A stretch of DNA of 64,000 nucleotides from Mesorhizobium loti (GCF_003148495.1 NZ_QGGH01000003.1:124001-188000), one strand, 5' to 3'; shown: positions 8,985 through 18,720, counted from the first letter of the stretch. Translations and numbers: made by a program. Notes: generated from the letters alone by a model not told the origin.

Positions 8985-10088
8985 ATGGCAACGAAGCATC
9001 TTTTCCTGCTCCCCGGCGACGGCATCGGTCCGGAGGCCATGGCCGAGGTCAAGAAACTGATATCAGCCATGAACGACAAGCTCGGCAGCGGTTTTACCAC
9101 CGAGGACGGTCTGGTCGGCGGCTGCGCCTATGACGCGCATGGCGCGGCGATTTCCGATGCCGACATGGAGAAGGCGATGGCGGCCGACGCGGTGCTGTTC
9201 GGCGCCGTCGGCGGTCCGAAATGGGATGCGGTGCCGTATGAGGTGCGTCCCGAGGCTGGCCTGCTGCGGCTGCGCAAGGACATGGAGCTGTTTGCCAATC
9301 TTCGCCCCGCCATCTGCTATCCGGCGCTGGCGGCGTCCTCCTCGCTCAAGCAGGAGGTGGTCGAGGGTCTCGACATCCTCATCGTGCGCGAGCTGACCGG
9401 CGGCGTCTATTTCGGCGAGCCCAAGCAGATCATCGATCTGGGCAACGGCCAGAAGCGCGGCATCGACACGCAGGTCTATGACACGTTCGAGATCGAGCGC
9501 ATTTCCGGCGTCGCCTTCGAGCTGGCGCGGACCCGGAAGAACCACGTCACATCGATGGAAAAGCGCAATGTGATGAAGTCGGGCGTGCTGTGGAACGAGG
9601 TCGTCACCCAGACCCACAAGGCGCGCTATTCCGACGTCAAGCTCGACCACATGCTGGCCGATGCCGGCGGCATGCAGCTGGTGCGCTGGCCAAAACAGTT
9701 CGACGTCATCGTCACCGACAATCTGTTCGGCGACATGCTGTCCGACATTGCCGCCATGCTGACCGGCTCGATCGGCATGCTGCCGTCGGCCTCGCTCGGC
9801 GCGCCTGACGTGAAGACCAAGAAGCGCAAGGCGCTCTACGAGCCGGTGCACGGCTCGGCGCCCGATATCGCCGGCAAGGGCATTGCCAACCCGATCGCCA
9901 TGATCGCCTCCTTCGCCATGTGCCTGCGCTATTCCTTCGGCATGGTTGATGAAGCCGACCGTGTCGAAAGCGCGATCGCTGCCGTGCTCGATGCAGGCCT
10001 GCGGACGAAAGACATCATGTCCGATGGCATGACCGAGGTCGGTACGGTTCAGATGGGCGACGCGATCATCGCCAAATTCCTGAGCTGA
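8985..10088 (+). CDS. leuB: 3-isopropylmalate dehydrogenase
   Basis: A 367-residue enzyme oxidising and decarboxylating 3-isopropylmalate with NAD+ in leucine synthesis. Seen: [12 protein letters not shown] at the N-terminus, [16 protein letters not shown] (substrate arginines), the ELTGGVYFG segment, the [29 protein letters not shown] metal-binding region and [18 protein letters not shown]. The ATG at 8985 after TTTCTCC fits the family length; a longer frame upstream has no homologous residues. A GNAT gene starts 5 bp after the stop and is probably cotranscribed. Confidence 0.97.
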   Translation: MATKHLFLLPGDGIGPEAMAEVKKLISAMNDKLGSGFTTEDGLVGGCAYDAHGAAISDADMEKAMAADAVLFGAVGGPKWDAVPYEVRPEAGLLRLRKDMELFANLRPAICYPALAASSSLKQEVVEGLDILIVRELTGGVYFGEPKQIIDLGNGQKRGIDTQVYDTFEIERISGVAFELARTRKNHVTSMEKRNVMKSGVLWNEVVTQTHKARYSDVKLDHMLADAGGMQLVRWPKQFDVIVTDNLFGDMLSDIAAMLTGSIGMLPSASLGAPDVKTKKRKALYEPVHGSAPDIAGKGIANPIAMIASFAMCLRYSFGMVDEADRVESAIAAVLDAGLRTKDIMSDGMTEVGTVQMGDAIIAKFLS

Positions 10089-10093
10089 TCCCC

Positions 10094-10576
10094 ATGGCGG
10101 TCGACGTCCGCTGGGCGACGATCGAGGACGCCGCGGCACTCGCGGCCATACTGTGCGAGATGGCGGAGCATTACCGGCAGCCGCCTCTCGATGCCGACCG
10201 GACCCTGTCTGCTGCACGCAAATGGCTTGGCGAGGAAAGCCCGGCCTATCCGCATTTCGCGCTCGCCTTCGTCGACGGCGAGGTCAGCGGCCTGGCGTCG
10301 GTGGCGATCGCGCATCCAGGTATCGATCTCGAGCGGCTGCTGTTCCTTAAGGACCTGTTCGTGCGCGACAACATACGCAACGCCGGCGTCGGCCGGGCGC
10401 TGATCGGCTTTCTCGCCGATCATTGCCTCAGCCACGGCATTGGCCGTATCGACCTGACCACCGAAGATTGGAACAAGGGCGCCCTGCGCTTCTACGACCG
10501 GCTTGGCGCCGAGCGCCACGGCCAGAAGGTCTTCCTCAGGCTTTCAGGCGAGGCGCTGAAGGCGGCTAAATCCTGA
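10094..10576 (+). CDS. GNAT family N-acetyltransferase
   Basis: A 160-residue single-domain GNAT protein. The central FLKDLFVRDNIRNAGVGRALIGFL supplies beta-4 and the Ac-CoA loop (RNAGVGRAL), and DWNKGALRFYDRLGAE forms the C-terminal part. It starts 5 bp after leuB. Its 3' end overlaps the convergent DUF805 gene by 11 bp. Substrate unknown. Confidence 0.87.
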   Translation: MAVDVRWATIEDAAALAAILCEMAEHYRQPPLDADRTLSAARKWLGEESPAYPHFALAFVDGEVSGLASVAIAHPGIDLERLLFLKDLFVRDNIRNAGVGRALIGFLADHCLSHGIGRIDLTTEDWNKGALRFYDRLGAERHGQKVFLRLSGEALKAAKS

Positions 10577-11219
10577 CGCCCGCCGGCATCCGCCCCCAAG
10601 GGTTTTCGCCCAGGTGAGACGGCACGAGCCCCAAGACCAGCAAGCCCGCTCCGCCGATAACCGGAATGAAGCAGAGCAAGACAAACCAGCCGCTCAGACC
10701 GACATCGTGCAAACGCCGCACGGTAAGCGCGATCCATGGCAGGCCGAATGCCAAGACGAAGACAGCGGCGGGTAGCAATCCGATCGACGTCCTACCCGCA
10801 TTGATGCCGAAGCCGTTGATGGCCAAATTGACGAGTATCCCGAAGCCAAGAAGCGCCACCAGCACAAGATTAAAGCATAGCCAAAAGGCCCAGAATTCCT
10901 TGCGGCGGGCGCGTCCGTTGAAATTAAAATAGTTCACGCTCACCGTGTTCCCGAAGTATGCCCACAGTCCCGTGGGACGAGTGGGCTGGTTTTCGGCGGT
11001 ACGGCCGGGCTGGCCGGGGGGTGACGAGGTTGTGGTCGAATTCACGGCGACGATATTGTGTGCCGTGCCGTCATCCGGTTGGAATTCGACGAGGGTACCG
11101 CTGACGAGGGCCGCCCCCTGGGTCACATCGTTACGGACGAAGAAGTAACGCTTGCCGTCAACTCCATTGATGTAGCCGTAGTCCTGATCCTTGTCGTAGT
11201 GAAGCACCGCGCCCTGCAT
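10566..11219 (-). CDS. Cold-shock-like domain fused to DUF805 membrane domain (copy 1)
   Basis: A 217-residue fusion. Residues 1-65 resemble a cold-shock/OB domain (QGAVLHYDKDQDYGYINGVDGKRYFFVRNDV), then a Ser/Pro-rich linker to about 90, then a DUF805 domain with the entry motif NYFNFNGRARRKEFWAF, three or four membrane segments and the conserved LTVRRLHDVGLSGWF. I start at the ATG at 11219, which has a GGGGG run about 5-10 bases upstream and aligns with the paralogue. A second copy lies 70 bp upstream in the same orientation. Function unknown. Confidence 0.82.
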   Translation of the reverse strand: MQGAVLHYDKDQDYGYINGVDGKRYFFVRNDVTQGAALVSGTLVEFQPDDGTAHNIVAVNSTTTSSPPGQPGRTAENQPTRPTGLWAYFGNTVSVNYFNFNGRARRKEFWAFWLCFNLVLVALLGFGILVNLAINGFGINAGRTSIGLLPAAVFVLAFGLPWIALTVRRLHDVGLSGWFVLLCFIPVIGGAGLLVLGLVPSHLGENPWGRMPAGVRI

Positions 11220-11289
11220 GCGTACCCCCATCTATGCTGCGATGAGAATACTACCCAGGGTTGCCATAGATTGCAATATGCACGCTATA

Positions 11290-12003
11290 CTAAACCCTGA
11301 CGCCTGCCGGCACCGGCCCCCACTGGTTTTCCCTGGCCTGCGTCGGGATCAGCGCGAAGACCAGGATGATCAGGCTGCCGATGGTCGGGATCAGGATCAG
11401 CAGGCAGAGCCAGCCTGACAGGCCGATGTCGTGCAGCCGGCGCACGATCATGCCGAGGCTGGGAAGAATTGTCGCCAGCAGGAAAGTGCCGCACAGCCCG
11501 ACCGTTATCGTGCCCGAGATATCGCTGTCGAAACCGCCCATATCCATATCGGTGTACAGGCCGATGCCGCCGATGATCAGCAGGCAAACCGTCCAGAATA
11601 GGCAGTAGCCCCAATACTCCTTGCGACGCGCGCGACCGGCGAAATTGAAATAGTTCTGCGTCACGCCACGCCAGAAATAGCCCCAGAGATCGCTGGGCTC
11701 GGCTGTCTCGGAAGACCGACCGAAATGCTGCGCAGGAGGTGGGGCTGCTGGGGGCGGAACGCCGGCCTGGGCAGGGGCGGCCTCGATGCCGGGGTCGGCG
11801 GCGGCCGCAGCGGCAGTCGGGGCGGCGATCGAAAAGACGTCGCGCGCCTGGCCGCCGCCCGGCTGGAACTCGACGGCCGTGCCGTTGGGCATGGCGGTTT
11901 CCCGGCGCAGGTTCTCGCGGGTGAAGGTGTAGCGGTTGCCGTCGGCTCCGGTGATGAAGCCAAACCCCTGATCCTCGTCATAGTGAAGCACTTCGCCGCG
12001 CAT
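11290..12003 (-). CDS. Cold-shock-like domain fused to DUF805 membrane domain (copy 2)
   Basis: A 237-residue paralogue of the preceding entry: RGEVLHYDEDQGFGFITGADGNRYTF in the N-terminal domain, an Ala/Pro-rich linker from about 70 to 120, then NYFNFAGRARRKEYWGY, hydrophobic segments and IVRRLHDIGLSGWL. The ATG at 12003 follows GGGGGTGG; the longer open frame upstream has no homology to copy 1 and is not used. The two genes form a tandem pair probably arising by duplication. Confidence 0.82.
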   Translation of the reverse strand: MRGEVLHYDEDQGFGFITGADGNRYTFTRENLRRETAMPNGTAVEFQPGGGQARDVFSIAAPTAAAAAADPGIEAAPAQAGVPPPAAPPPAQHFGRSSETAEPSDLWGYFWRGVTQNYFNFAGRARRKEYWGYCLFWTVCLLIIGGIGLYTDMDMGGFDSDISGTITVGLCGTFLLATILPSLGMIVRRLHDIGLSGWLCLLILIPTIGSLIILVFALIPTQARENQWGPVPAGVRV

Positions 12004-12156
12004 TTGCCACCCCCGCTCGCCACGTCCCTGCCGAACGTGTGGCACAGGGCCGAGCCGATGGGCAATACCGGGCAGCATGGCTACCGTCTTGCCGGCAGAT
12101 GAAGCATAAGGCATCAAGTACAACCGCCGTCGCCAAAGCAGACCCAAAAGCAGACA

Positions 12157-13575
12157 ATGACAGCCGAGTGTTCCGATACCAGCGTCGCGATAGAGGACAG
12201 AGAGGCCGCAAGGCCTCCGAGGCTGGCCATCGATGCCACCGGCCTGATGTTCTGGCCACCCGGCGAGGGCCTGGCCGGCATCCCACGGGTAGAAAGCTTT
12301 CTCATCAACGCGGCGTTGGCGGATCCCGACCCTTGCGTGGAGGTGGTGGCGTTCAGAGCCGATGAAGCCCGGTTCCGCCCACTTGCCCCTTACGAGCAGG
12401 ACCATGTCGCGGCGGGCGAGATTTCACCGCATCAGGTCCAGAGGTGGCCGGGGAGACGCACGGCGCTGTCGCAGGCTTTCGAGGCAGTGGCGCTGCAACC
12501 ATGGGGCAAGCGCGACGCTGACCGCCATCTCGCCAAGACGGTGACCAATGGCCGCAAAGGGATTGCCTATCAGGCGACGAAGCTGCTGATCCGTGCCTAT
12601 CGCCTGTACCAGCGGGCGAGGATCCGGTCGGGCCTGCGCCAGGACGTTCCAAGCCGAGCGGCCGAGACCGAACGCGGCCTTGTCTTGATCAGCCATCACA
12701 TTCTGACCGGGGATGACCGAGCCGCCGTCTCGGCGCGCGCCGGTGGCCTCGCGTTTCTTTGCCACGACCTCATCCCGACACTGCGCCCCGACCTGGTTGG
12801 TATGACCCCTCGCGAGAGACGTTACGGGTCATATCTCGAACACCTCGTGCGTTCCGGTGCGCCGGCATTTTGTGCATCCGAGGAAGTTGGTGCGACGCTG
12901 ACCGATCATATGCACAAGGCAGGCGTCGCCGCGCCGGTCGTGTATCGTTTTCCGATGCCCTCCATCCTGCACGAGACGGCATCACGCGCTGGCACGACCT
13001 CGCGCATCGAGACCGACGAGCCGTTCGTGCTCTACTGCTCGACCATCGAAGTGCGCAAGAACCACATCCTGCTGGCGCGGATCTGGCAGCAGGCGCTCGA
13101 CGAGGGCGTCAAGCTGCCGCGGCTTGTCTGCGCTGGGCGCTGGGGTTGGATGATCGAGCCGCTGCGGGCTTATTTGAAGGCGCATCCCGAGCTCCTCCAG
13201 TCGGTCACGTTCACCGGGCTGGTCAGCGACGAGGAACTCATCGGCTACTATCGCCGCGCTTCCTTCGGCGTCTTTCCCTCGCATATCGAGGGCTGGGGCT
13301 ACGGCGCCTCGGAATGCCTCGATTTCGGCGTTCCGGTCATCGTCTCGACAGCGCCGTCGCTGATCGAAGCGACCGGCGGCCTGATGCCGGCGATCGATTC
13401 ACAAGATCAGCAAGGCTGGTATGCGGCGATCCGCAGGATGGCGCAGGACCATGCGTGGCGATCCTCTCTGGTCGAGCGCATCGCGGAGAAGCATCGGCCG
13501 ACGCCGGCGGCTGCTAGCTGGGCTGCCATCAAGGCAGGCCTGCAGGCGAGTGCGTCGAGCCGATCAAGGTTTTAG
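12157..13575 (+). CDS. Glycosyltransferase family 4-like protein
   Basis: A 472-residue cytosolic glycosyltransferase. The C-terminal GT-B half contains FVLYCSTIEVRKNHILL, PRLVCAGRWGW, VTFTGLVSDEELIGYYRRA and the nucleotide-sugar binding EGWGYGASE (E-x7-E), as in GT4 enzymes. The N-terminal half (about 25-240) is less typical but has HDLIPTLRPD. Probably acts on a surface polysaccharide, yet no other polysaccharide genes are next to it. The 3' end overlaps the convergent helicase gene by 4 bp. Confidence 0.85.
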   Translation: MTAECSDTSVAIEDREAARPPRLAIDATGLMFWPPGEGLAGIPRVESFLINAALADPDPCVEVVAFRADEARFRPLAPYEQDHVAAGEISPHQVQRWPGRRTALSQAFEAVALQPWGKRDADRHLAKTVTNGRKGIAYQATKLLIRAYRLYQRARIRSGLRQDVPSRAAETERGLVLISHHILTGDDRAAVSARAGGLAFLCHDLIPTLRPDLVGMTPRERRYGSYLEHLVRSGAPAFCASEEVGATLTDHMHKAGVAAPVVYRFPMPSILHETASRAGTTSRIETDEPFVLYCSTIEVRKNHILLARIWQQALDEGVKLPRLVCAGRWGWMIEPLRAYLKAHPELLQSVTFTGLVSDEELIGYYRRASFGVFPSHIEGWGYGASECLDFGVPVIVSTAPSLIEATGGLMPAIDSQDQQGWYAAIRRMAQDHAWRSSLVERIAEKHRPTPAAASWAAIKAGLQASASSRSRF

Positions 13576-15443
13576 GCGGGCCGCTTCTTCGCCTTCTTGT
13601 GCTTGGGCGCGCCGGTGGCGTCGAATTTCGGCTTGCCCGGCTTCGCCCACGGCTTTGCCTCATGCGCGACTGCCGGGCGCTGATCGGCTGAAGCCGGTGC
13701 GCGTTTCTCGAATTTGCGCTTCGGCGCGTTGGGGTCGAACGGCGCCTTGCCGCGATGCGGTTTCTTGTCGGGGCTTGGCGGCTGGTAGCCGGCGCGCGAC
13801 AGATCGGGCGTGCCGTCCAGCCGCTTCACCAGGATGTTGCCTTGCAGCTTGCGGTCGGGACCGATCGCGGCCAGGAAGCGGTCGGCCCAGTCCGCCGCGA
13901 TCTGCACGTAGGTCTCTTCCGGCTGCATCTTGATGGCGCCGATCTCGCGCTTCGAGATGCTGCCGGTGCGGCACAGCATCGGGATCAGCCAGCGCGGCTC
14001 GGCATTCTGCCGGCGCCCGATCGACAGCGAGAACCAGACGCTGTCGCCGAAATCGTCTCGGCGGCTGGGCGCTTCGTCCCGGCGTGTGAAGTTTTCGCCC
14101 GCCGGTCTTTCACGCGATGGCGTGAACGGCGCAATTTCCATCAAGTCCTCGGGCGCCGAGCGGCTGGCGCGGCACTGGCGCACGAAGGCAGCGGCCACCT
14201 GTTCGGCACCATGCCTGGCGAGCAGCGCGTCGATGAAACCGCGCTCGTCCTCCTTCACCGGCTCGTCGAAAGCCGGATCGGCAAGGATGCGCTCGTCGTC
14301 GCGCCGCATCACGTCGTCGGCCGAGGGCGGGCTCGCCCATGTCGCCTTGAGGCCGGCATTCTGCAACAGCCGTTCGGTGCGCTTGCGGGCGCTGTTGGGC
14401 ACGATCAGCGCGCTGACGCCCTTGCGCCCGGCGCGGCCGGTGCGGCCGCTGCGGTGCAGCAGCGTTTCCGGGTTGGTCGGCAGGTCGGCATGGATCACCA
14501 GTTCGAGGTTGGGCAGGTCGATGCCGCGCGCCGCGACATCAGTGGCGATGCAGACCTTGGCGCGACCGTCGCGCATTGCCTGCAAGGCATGGCTGCGCTC
14601 GTTCTGGCTGAGTTCGCCGGAGAGTGCGACGACGGAGAAGTTGCGGTTGTTGAAGCGCGCGGTCAGATGATTGACGGCGGCACGCGTGTTGCAGAACACC
14701 AGCGCGTTCTTGGCCTCGTAATAGCGCAGCACGTTGATGATGGCGTTTTCCCGGTCGGGTTGGGCAACGCTCAGCGCCCGGTATTCGATGTCGAGATGCT
14801 GCTTTTCCTCGCCGGCGGCCGAAATGCGCACGGCATTGCGCTGGTAGCCCTGGGCGAGCGTTGCGATCGAGCGCGGCACCGTGGCCGAAAACATCAGCGT
14901 GCGGCGCTCGGCGGGTGCTGCGTCGAGGATGAATTCGAGGTCCTCGCGAAAGCCGAGATCGAGCATTTCGTCGGCCTCGTCGAGCACCACCGCCTTGAGT
15001 GCCGACATGTCGAGCGAATGCCGGGTGATGTGGTCGCGCAGCCGGCCGGGTGTGCCGACGACGATATGGGCGCCGCGCTCCAGCACACGCCGCTCTGAGC
15101 GCATGTCCATGCCGCCGACGCAGGATGCCACCGTGGCGCCGGTCAGCTCGTAGAGCCATTCCAGCTCGCGCGTCACCTGCAACGCCAGTTCGCGCGTCGG
15201 CGCCACCGCCAGCGCCAGCGGTGCCGCCGCGTGGCCAAAGCGCTCCGCGCCTCCGAGCAGGGTTGGCGCCAAGGCGAGGCCGAAGGCCACCGTCTTGCCG
15301 GAGCCGGTCTGCGCCGAAACCAGCGCATCGGCCTCACCGAGTTCGGGCGCCACAACCGCCTTCTGTACGGGCGTCAGCTCAGAATAGCCGCGTTTTTCCA
15401 GCGCCTTTGCCAGCGCGGGAACGAGTGCATCGAAGTTGGACAT
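13572..15443 (-). CDS. DEAD-box RNA helicase with DbpA-type RNA-binding domain
   Basis: A 623-residue ATP-dependent RNA helicase. In order: Q motif (ELTPVQKAVV, about 22-31), Walker A AQTGSGKT (44-51), PTREL, TPGR, DEAD (155-158), SAT near 185, then the second RecA domain with ARGID and HRSGRTGRAG. Residues about 470-550 match a DbpA/CsdA RNA-binding domain (VWFSLSIGRRQNAEPRWLIPML...IGAIKM), and a basic, lysine-rich tail follows. Likely works in ribosome assembly or RNA turnover at low temperature. Similar to DeaD/DbpA, but which orthologue is not clear. Confidence 0.9.
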   Translation of the reverse strand: MSNFDALVPALAKALEKRGYSELTPVQKAVVAPELGEADALVSAQTGSGKTVAFGLALAPTLLGGAERFGHAAAPLALAVAPTRELALQVTRELEWLYELTGATVASCVGGMDMRSERRVLERGAHIVVGTPGRLRDHITRHSLDMSALKAVVLDEADEMLDLGFREDLEFILDAAPAERRTLMFSATVPRSIATLAQGYQRNAVRISAAGEEKQHLDIEYRALSVAQPDRENAIINVLRYYEAKNALVFCNTRAAVNHLTARFNNRNFSVVALSGELSQNERSHALQAMRDGRAKVCIATDVAARGIDLPNLELVIHADLPTNPETLLHRSGRTGRAGRKGVSALIVPNSARKRTERLLQNAGLKATWASPPSADDVMRRDDERILADPAFDEPVKEDERGFIDALLARHGAEQVAAAFVRQCRASRSAPEDLMEIAPFTPSRERPAGENFTRRDEAPSRRDDFGDSVWFSLSIGRRQNAEPRWLIPMLCRTGSISKREIGAIKMQPEETYVQIAADWADRFLAAIGPDRKLQGNILVKRLDGTPDLSRAGYQPPSPDKKPHRGKAPFDPNAPKRKFEKRAPASADQRPAVAHEAKPWAKPGKPKFDATGAPKHKKAKKRPA

Positions 15444-15881
15444 CTTACTCTTTCGGAATTCGGATTCTTATATGCCCAGCAATGGGCCTGTCTTCGGCGG
15501 GCGTCGGGACGCTCCATGAGCCGGATAGTCATGCCGTTCGTACTTCGTGCCGCCGCCATTGTACAGGGCAACAGGGCGCTCATCGCAATTGACTCTTGAC
15601 GCAAACCGCGTAAAAGCCCGCTTCGAACGGGATCGTCTTTAGATGCGCGGCCTTTTGATGGCTCTTCTTGCATTCGATGCCCCCAGCCTCAATGCACATC
15701 ATTGGGCCGGGCGGGTCGGCACGTCTCCCCGTTCCAACAAAACTATGGCCAAAACCACCACTAAAACGGTGTGATTCCCTTGGCCTAACCACCCTCTCCC
15801 GGGTTCGGCCCGGGGGACGGAACCCGCATCGGCCAGCGGGTTTCTCCAAAAACCAAGCGGAGAGGGACAGGAGATTTTTCG
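15444..15881. other. 438-bp intergenic region with leader hairpins before asd
   Basis: Shared upstream region of the divergent helicase and asd genes. No convincing gene or tRNA is seen. Close to asd there are two hairpins in a row: CCCGGG-TTCGG-CCCGGG at 15798-15814 and AACCCGC-8 nt-GCGGGTT at 15821-15842, then the ribosome site CAGGAGA at 15868-15874. A TTGACT/TTGACG pair near 15590-15603 could be a -35 element but no good -10 was found. Confidence 0.5.
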
Positions 15882-16916
15882 ATGAGTTTCAAGGTTGCAG
15901 TCGTCGGCGCCACGGGCAATGTGGGCCGGGAAATGCTCAACATACTGGAAGAGCGCGGCTTTCCGGTGAGCGAAGTCGTGGCGCTGGCCTCACGGCGCAG
16001 CCAGGGCACTGAAGTGTCGTTCGGCGACCGCACGCTGAAGGTCAGGACGCTCGACCAGTATGACTTTTCCGACACCGACATCTGCATCATGTCGGCCGGC
16101 GGCAACGTCTCCAAGGAATGGTCGCCGAAGATCGGCAAGCAGGGCTGCGTCGTCATCGATAATTCGTCGGCCTTCCGCTACGATCAGGACGTGCCGCTGA
16201 TCGTGCCGGAAGTGAACCCGGACGCGATCTCGCTGTTCACGCGCAAGAACATCATCGCCAATCCGAACTGCTCGACGGCGCAGCTGGTGGTGGCGCTGAA
16301 GCCGCTGCACGACTTCGCCACCATCAAGCGCGTCGTCGTCGCCACTTATCAATCGGTATCCGGCGCCGGCAAGGAAGGCATGGACGAGCTCTTTACCCAG
16401 ACCCGCGCGGTCTTCGTCGCCGATGGCGTCGAGGTCAAGAAGTTCACCAAGCGCATCGCCTTCAACGTCATCCCGCACATCGACGTCTTCCTCGACGATG
16501 GCTCCACCAAGGAAGAGTGGAAGATGGTCGCCGAGACCAAGAAGATGCTCGACCCCAAGATCAAGCTGACGGCGACCTGCGTGCGCGTGCCGGTGTTCAT
16601 CGGTCATTCGGAAGCGGTCAACATCGAGTTCGAAAAGCCGATCACCGCCGATGAGGCGCGCGATATCCTGCGCGAGGCGCCGGGCTGCCAGGTCTTGGAC
16701 AAGCGCGAGGACGGCGGCTACATCACGCCGCTGGAATCAGCCGGCGAGGACGCCACCTTCATCTCGCGCATCCGCGAGGATTCGACCATCGACAACGGCC
16801 TGTCGATGTGGATCGTCTCCGACAATTTGCGCAAGGGCGCGGCGCTGAACGCGGTGCAGATCGCTGAGCTGCTGGTCGAGCGCGGCCTGATCCAGCCGAA
16901 GAAGAAGGCGGCTTAG
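15882..16916 (+). CDS. asd: Aspartate-semialdehyde dehydrogenase
   Basis: A 344-residue NADP-dependent enzyme reducing aspartyl phosphate to aspartate semialdehyde, the branch point for Lys/diaminopimelate, Met and Thr. N-terminal VAVVGATGNVGREML is the nucleotide-binding loop; the catalytic cysteine is C130 in NPNCSTAQLV; the phosphate/substrate region appears as VSGAGKEG and RVPVFIGHSE. The gene has a strong AGGAGA site and stands alone. dapF, later in the same pathway, is at the far end of the window. Confidence 0.97.
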   Translation: MSFKVAVVGATGNVGREMLNILEERGFPVSEVVALASRRSQGTEVSFGDRTLKVRTLDQYDFSDTDICIMSAGGNVSKEWSPKIGKQGCVVIDNSSAFRYDQDVPLIVPEVNPDAISLFTRKNIIANPNCSTAQLVVALKPLHDFATIKRVVVATYQSVSGAGKEGMDELFTQTRAVFVADGVEVKKFTKRIAFNVIPHIDVFLDDGSTKEEWKMVAETKKMLDPKIKLTATCVRVPVFIGHSEAVNIEFEKPITADEARDILREAPGCQVLDKREDGGYITPLESAGEDATFISRIREDSTIDNGLSMWIVSDNLRKGAALNAVQIAELLVERGLIQPKKKAA

Positions 16917-17055
16917 TTCTCGCTCGCGGGCTCGGCCTGCGGCCGACCTGTTTTTCGCTCACGGGCCGCACCGCCGCTGACGCGGCTGGCCCTCCGCGGG
17001 GGCGCCGGACAACCGGCGGCCCGCAGTCGCGGGCTCTGCCTCTGGCCGTTAGCCC

Positions 17056-17081
17056 CCTTCTCCCCGTTCACGGGGAGAAGG
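17056..17081. repeat. CTTCTCCCCG palindromic repeat
   Basis: Perfect 11-bp arms (CCTTCTCCCCG / CGGGGAGAAGG) around TTCA, followed by GGATGAGGGGCAG, the classical rhizobial intergenic palindrome. It lies between the 3' ends of asd and the ACT-domain gene and is related to the shorter copy at 4740-4762. The rest of 16917-17114 is GC-rich and shows no gene. Confidence 0.75.
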
Positions 17082-17114
17082 TCCCGGCAGAGGGGATGAG
17101 GGGCAGCACCAGCC

Positions 17115-17522
17115 TCAGCTTCGATTCTCAGCCGCCAACCCAACCAACAGCTCCATTGCCTCCTCAGCCCTATCCGCCGGCACGAACAGATGGTCGTGGT
17201 AGAAGGCCGAGACTGGATTGACGCCCATGCCGGCGGCGGCGAGGCGCGTGGTGATGGCGGCGAGGAAGCCGACGGCTTCCAGCGACGAATGGATGTTCAA
17301 GGTCAGCATGCGGCAGCGGAAGGAAGCGGTCAGTGCAGCTGCGCTGGCCGCCTCCTCGGTCACGATCAGCGTCACGCCCTCGCGCTCGCGAAACACCATC
17401 ACCGGCTCGAAGCCTTCCGGCTGGGGAACGCCAGGCGCCAGCGTGGCGAAGACATAGGTGCCGGCGAGCAGTTCCGGCGTCATCGATGCCAGCAGTGTCT
17501 TCAGATCGGTTTCGCCGGTCAT
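17115..17522 (-). CDS. ACT domain-containing protein
   Basis: A 135-residue protein resembling the small stand-alone ACT proteins of COG3602: LASMTPELLAGTYVFATL at the start and FLAAITTRLAAAGMGVNPVSAFYHDHLFVP in the second half. ACT folds usually bind amino acids, so a regulatory role is possible. Convergent with asd across 198 bp containing a palindromic repeat. Divergent from the bestrophin-like gene. Confidence 0.75.
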   Translation of the reverse strand: MTGETDLKTLLASMTPELLAGTYVFATLAPGVPQPEGFEPVMVFREREGVTLIVTEEAASAAALTASFRCRMLTLNIHSSLEAVGFLAAITTRLAAAGMGVNPVSAFYHDHLFVPADRAEEAMELLVGLAAENRS

Positions 17523-17708
17523 TCGTCTTCTCTCGCCTGCAGAAGCGGGCCGCAGCCCACCTGCTCCTCAATATCCGCGACCGGCGCGTGCCGATAGTCC
17601 GACGCTGTACCCACGACATGGCGATGTCGCTGGCGGCTGGGCTTGCGGGCCTGTTGCATCGCACAATAGAGGAGATGAGGACCAGCGCCGGTCCGCGAAA
17701 GGCTTCTG

Positions 17709-18614
17709 ATGATCGTCCGCCCGCGCCCACGTCTTCTGCATCTGTTCTTCATCATGCGCGGCTCGGTGGTGCCGCGCATCCTGCCGCAGATCTTTGGCTT
17801 TGCAGCCTATGGCGCGTTGGTGGTGGTGGTCGTGCGGGCGCTGAAGCTCGACTTCGGCAATGCCGGCACAGCACCCTTCGCGCTGCTCGGTGTGGCGCTG
17901 TCGATCTATCTCGGCTTCCGCAACAACGCCGCCTACGACCGCTGGTGGGAGGCGCGCAAACTGTGGGGCCAATTGGTCTTCGATATCCGCAATCTGGCGC
18001 GCGCCTCCGCCGGGCTGGTCGACGACCGGACGGAATTGCGCGGCCTGCTGATGGAAGCGATCGCCTTCTGCCACTTTCTGCGCGGGCTGCTCAGGCGGGT
18101 CGACGCGGCGCCGCAAGCCCGCGCCTTCATCGGTGACGAAACCGAGATCGTCGCCAAGGCAGCGAACGCACCCGATGCGATGGTACGCGGCATGGGCCGC
18201 CGCATCGCCGCGCTGCGCAAGGCCGGCGCGATCGATACGATCGGCTACCGCATCCTCGACGAGCGCCTGTCGGAAATCGCCGCCGCGCAGGCCGGATGCG
18301 AGCGCATCATGGGAACACCCTTGCCGTTTGCCTATACGCTGCTTCTGCAGCGCACCGCCTATATCTTTTGCCTGCTCTTGCCCTTCGGGCTGGTCTCCGC
18401 CGCCGGCTGGGCGACGCCGCTGTTCACCGCGCTGATCGCCTACACCTTCTTTGGCCTCGACGCGCTGTCGGAAGAACTCGAGGACCCGTTCGGCACCGAG
18501 GCCAACGACCTCGCTCTCGACGGCCTCTGCCGTGTCTGCGAGATCTCGGTGTTCGAGGCGCTGGACGAAACGCCGCCGAAAATGCTGCCGGCCGAGAAAT
18601 TTTATTTTTCGTAG
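17709..18614 (+). CDS. Bestrophin-like (UPF0187/YneE) membrane protein
   Basis: A 301-residue integral membrane protein. The family signature is clear: LGVALSIYLGFRNNAAYDRWWEARKLWGQL after the second membrane segment, and FGLDALSEELEDPFGTEANDLAL near the C-terminus. Bacterial bestrophin homologues form pentameric ion channels; ion selectivity cannot be predicted here. The start at 17709 follows GGCTTCTG and gives the normal length. It is followed by a DoxX gene. Confidence 0.85.
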   Translation: MIVRPRPRLLHLFFIMRGSVVPRILPQIFGFAAYGALVVVVVRALKLDFGNAGTAPFALLGVALSIYLGFRNNAAYDRWWEARKLWGQLVFDIRNLARASAGLVDDRTELRGLLMEAIAFCHFLRGLLRRVDAAPQARAFIGDETEIVAKAANAPDAMVRGMGRRIAALRKAGAIDTIGYRILDERLSEIAAAQAGCERIMGTPLPFAYTLLLQRTAYIFCLLLPFGLVSAAGWATPLFTALIAYTFFGLDALSEELEDPFGTEANDLALDGLCRVCEISVFEALDETPPKMLPAEKFYFS

Positions 18615-18720
18615 GCAGAACAACGCCAAAAAGAATCCGCAGCCTGTAGGATCGCAGCCTCATGCCGCGTCCTTGGTTCGACCCCAGCGAAAAGGGCTCG
18701 AACCATCAGGAGGGACCACC

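Noticed and set aside
18673..18702. GGTTCGACC-type stretch before doxX as a tRNA T-arm
   Set aside because: No acceptor, D or anticodon arms around it; only a weak hairpin GGTTCGA/TCGAACC.
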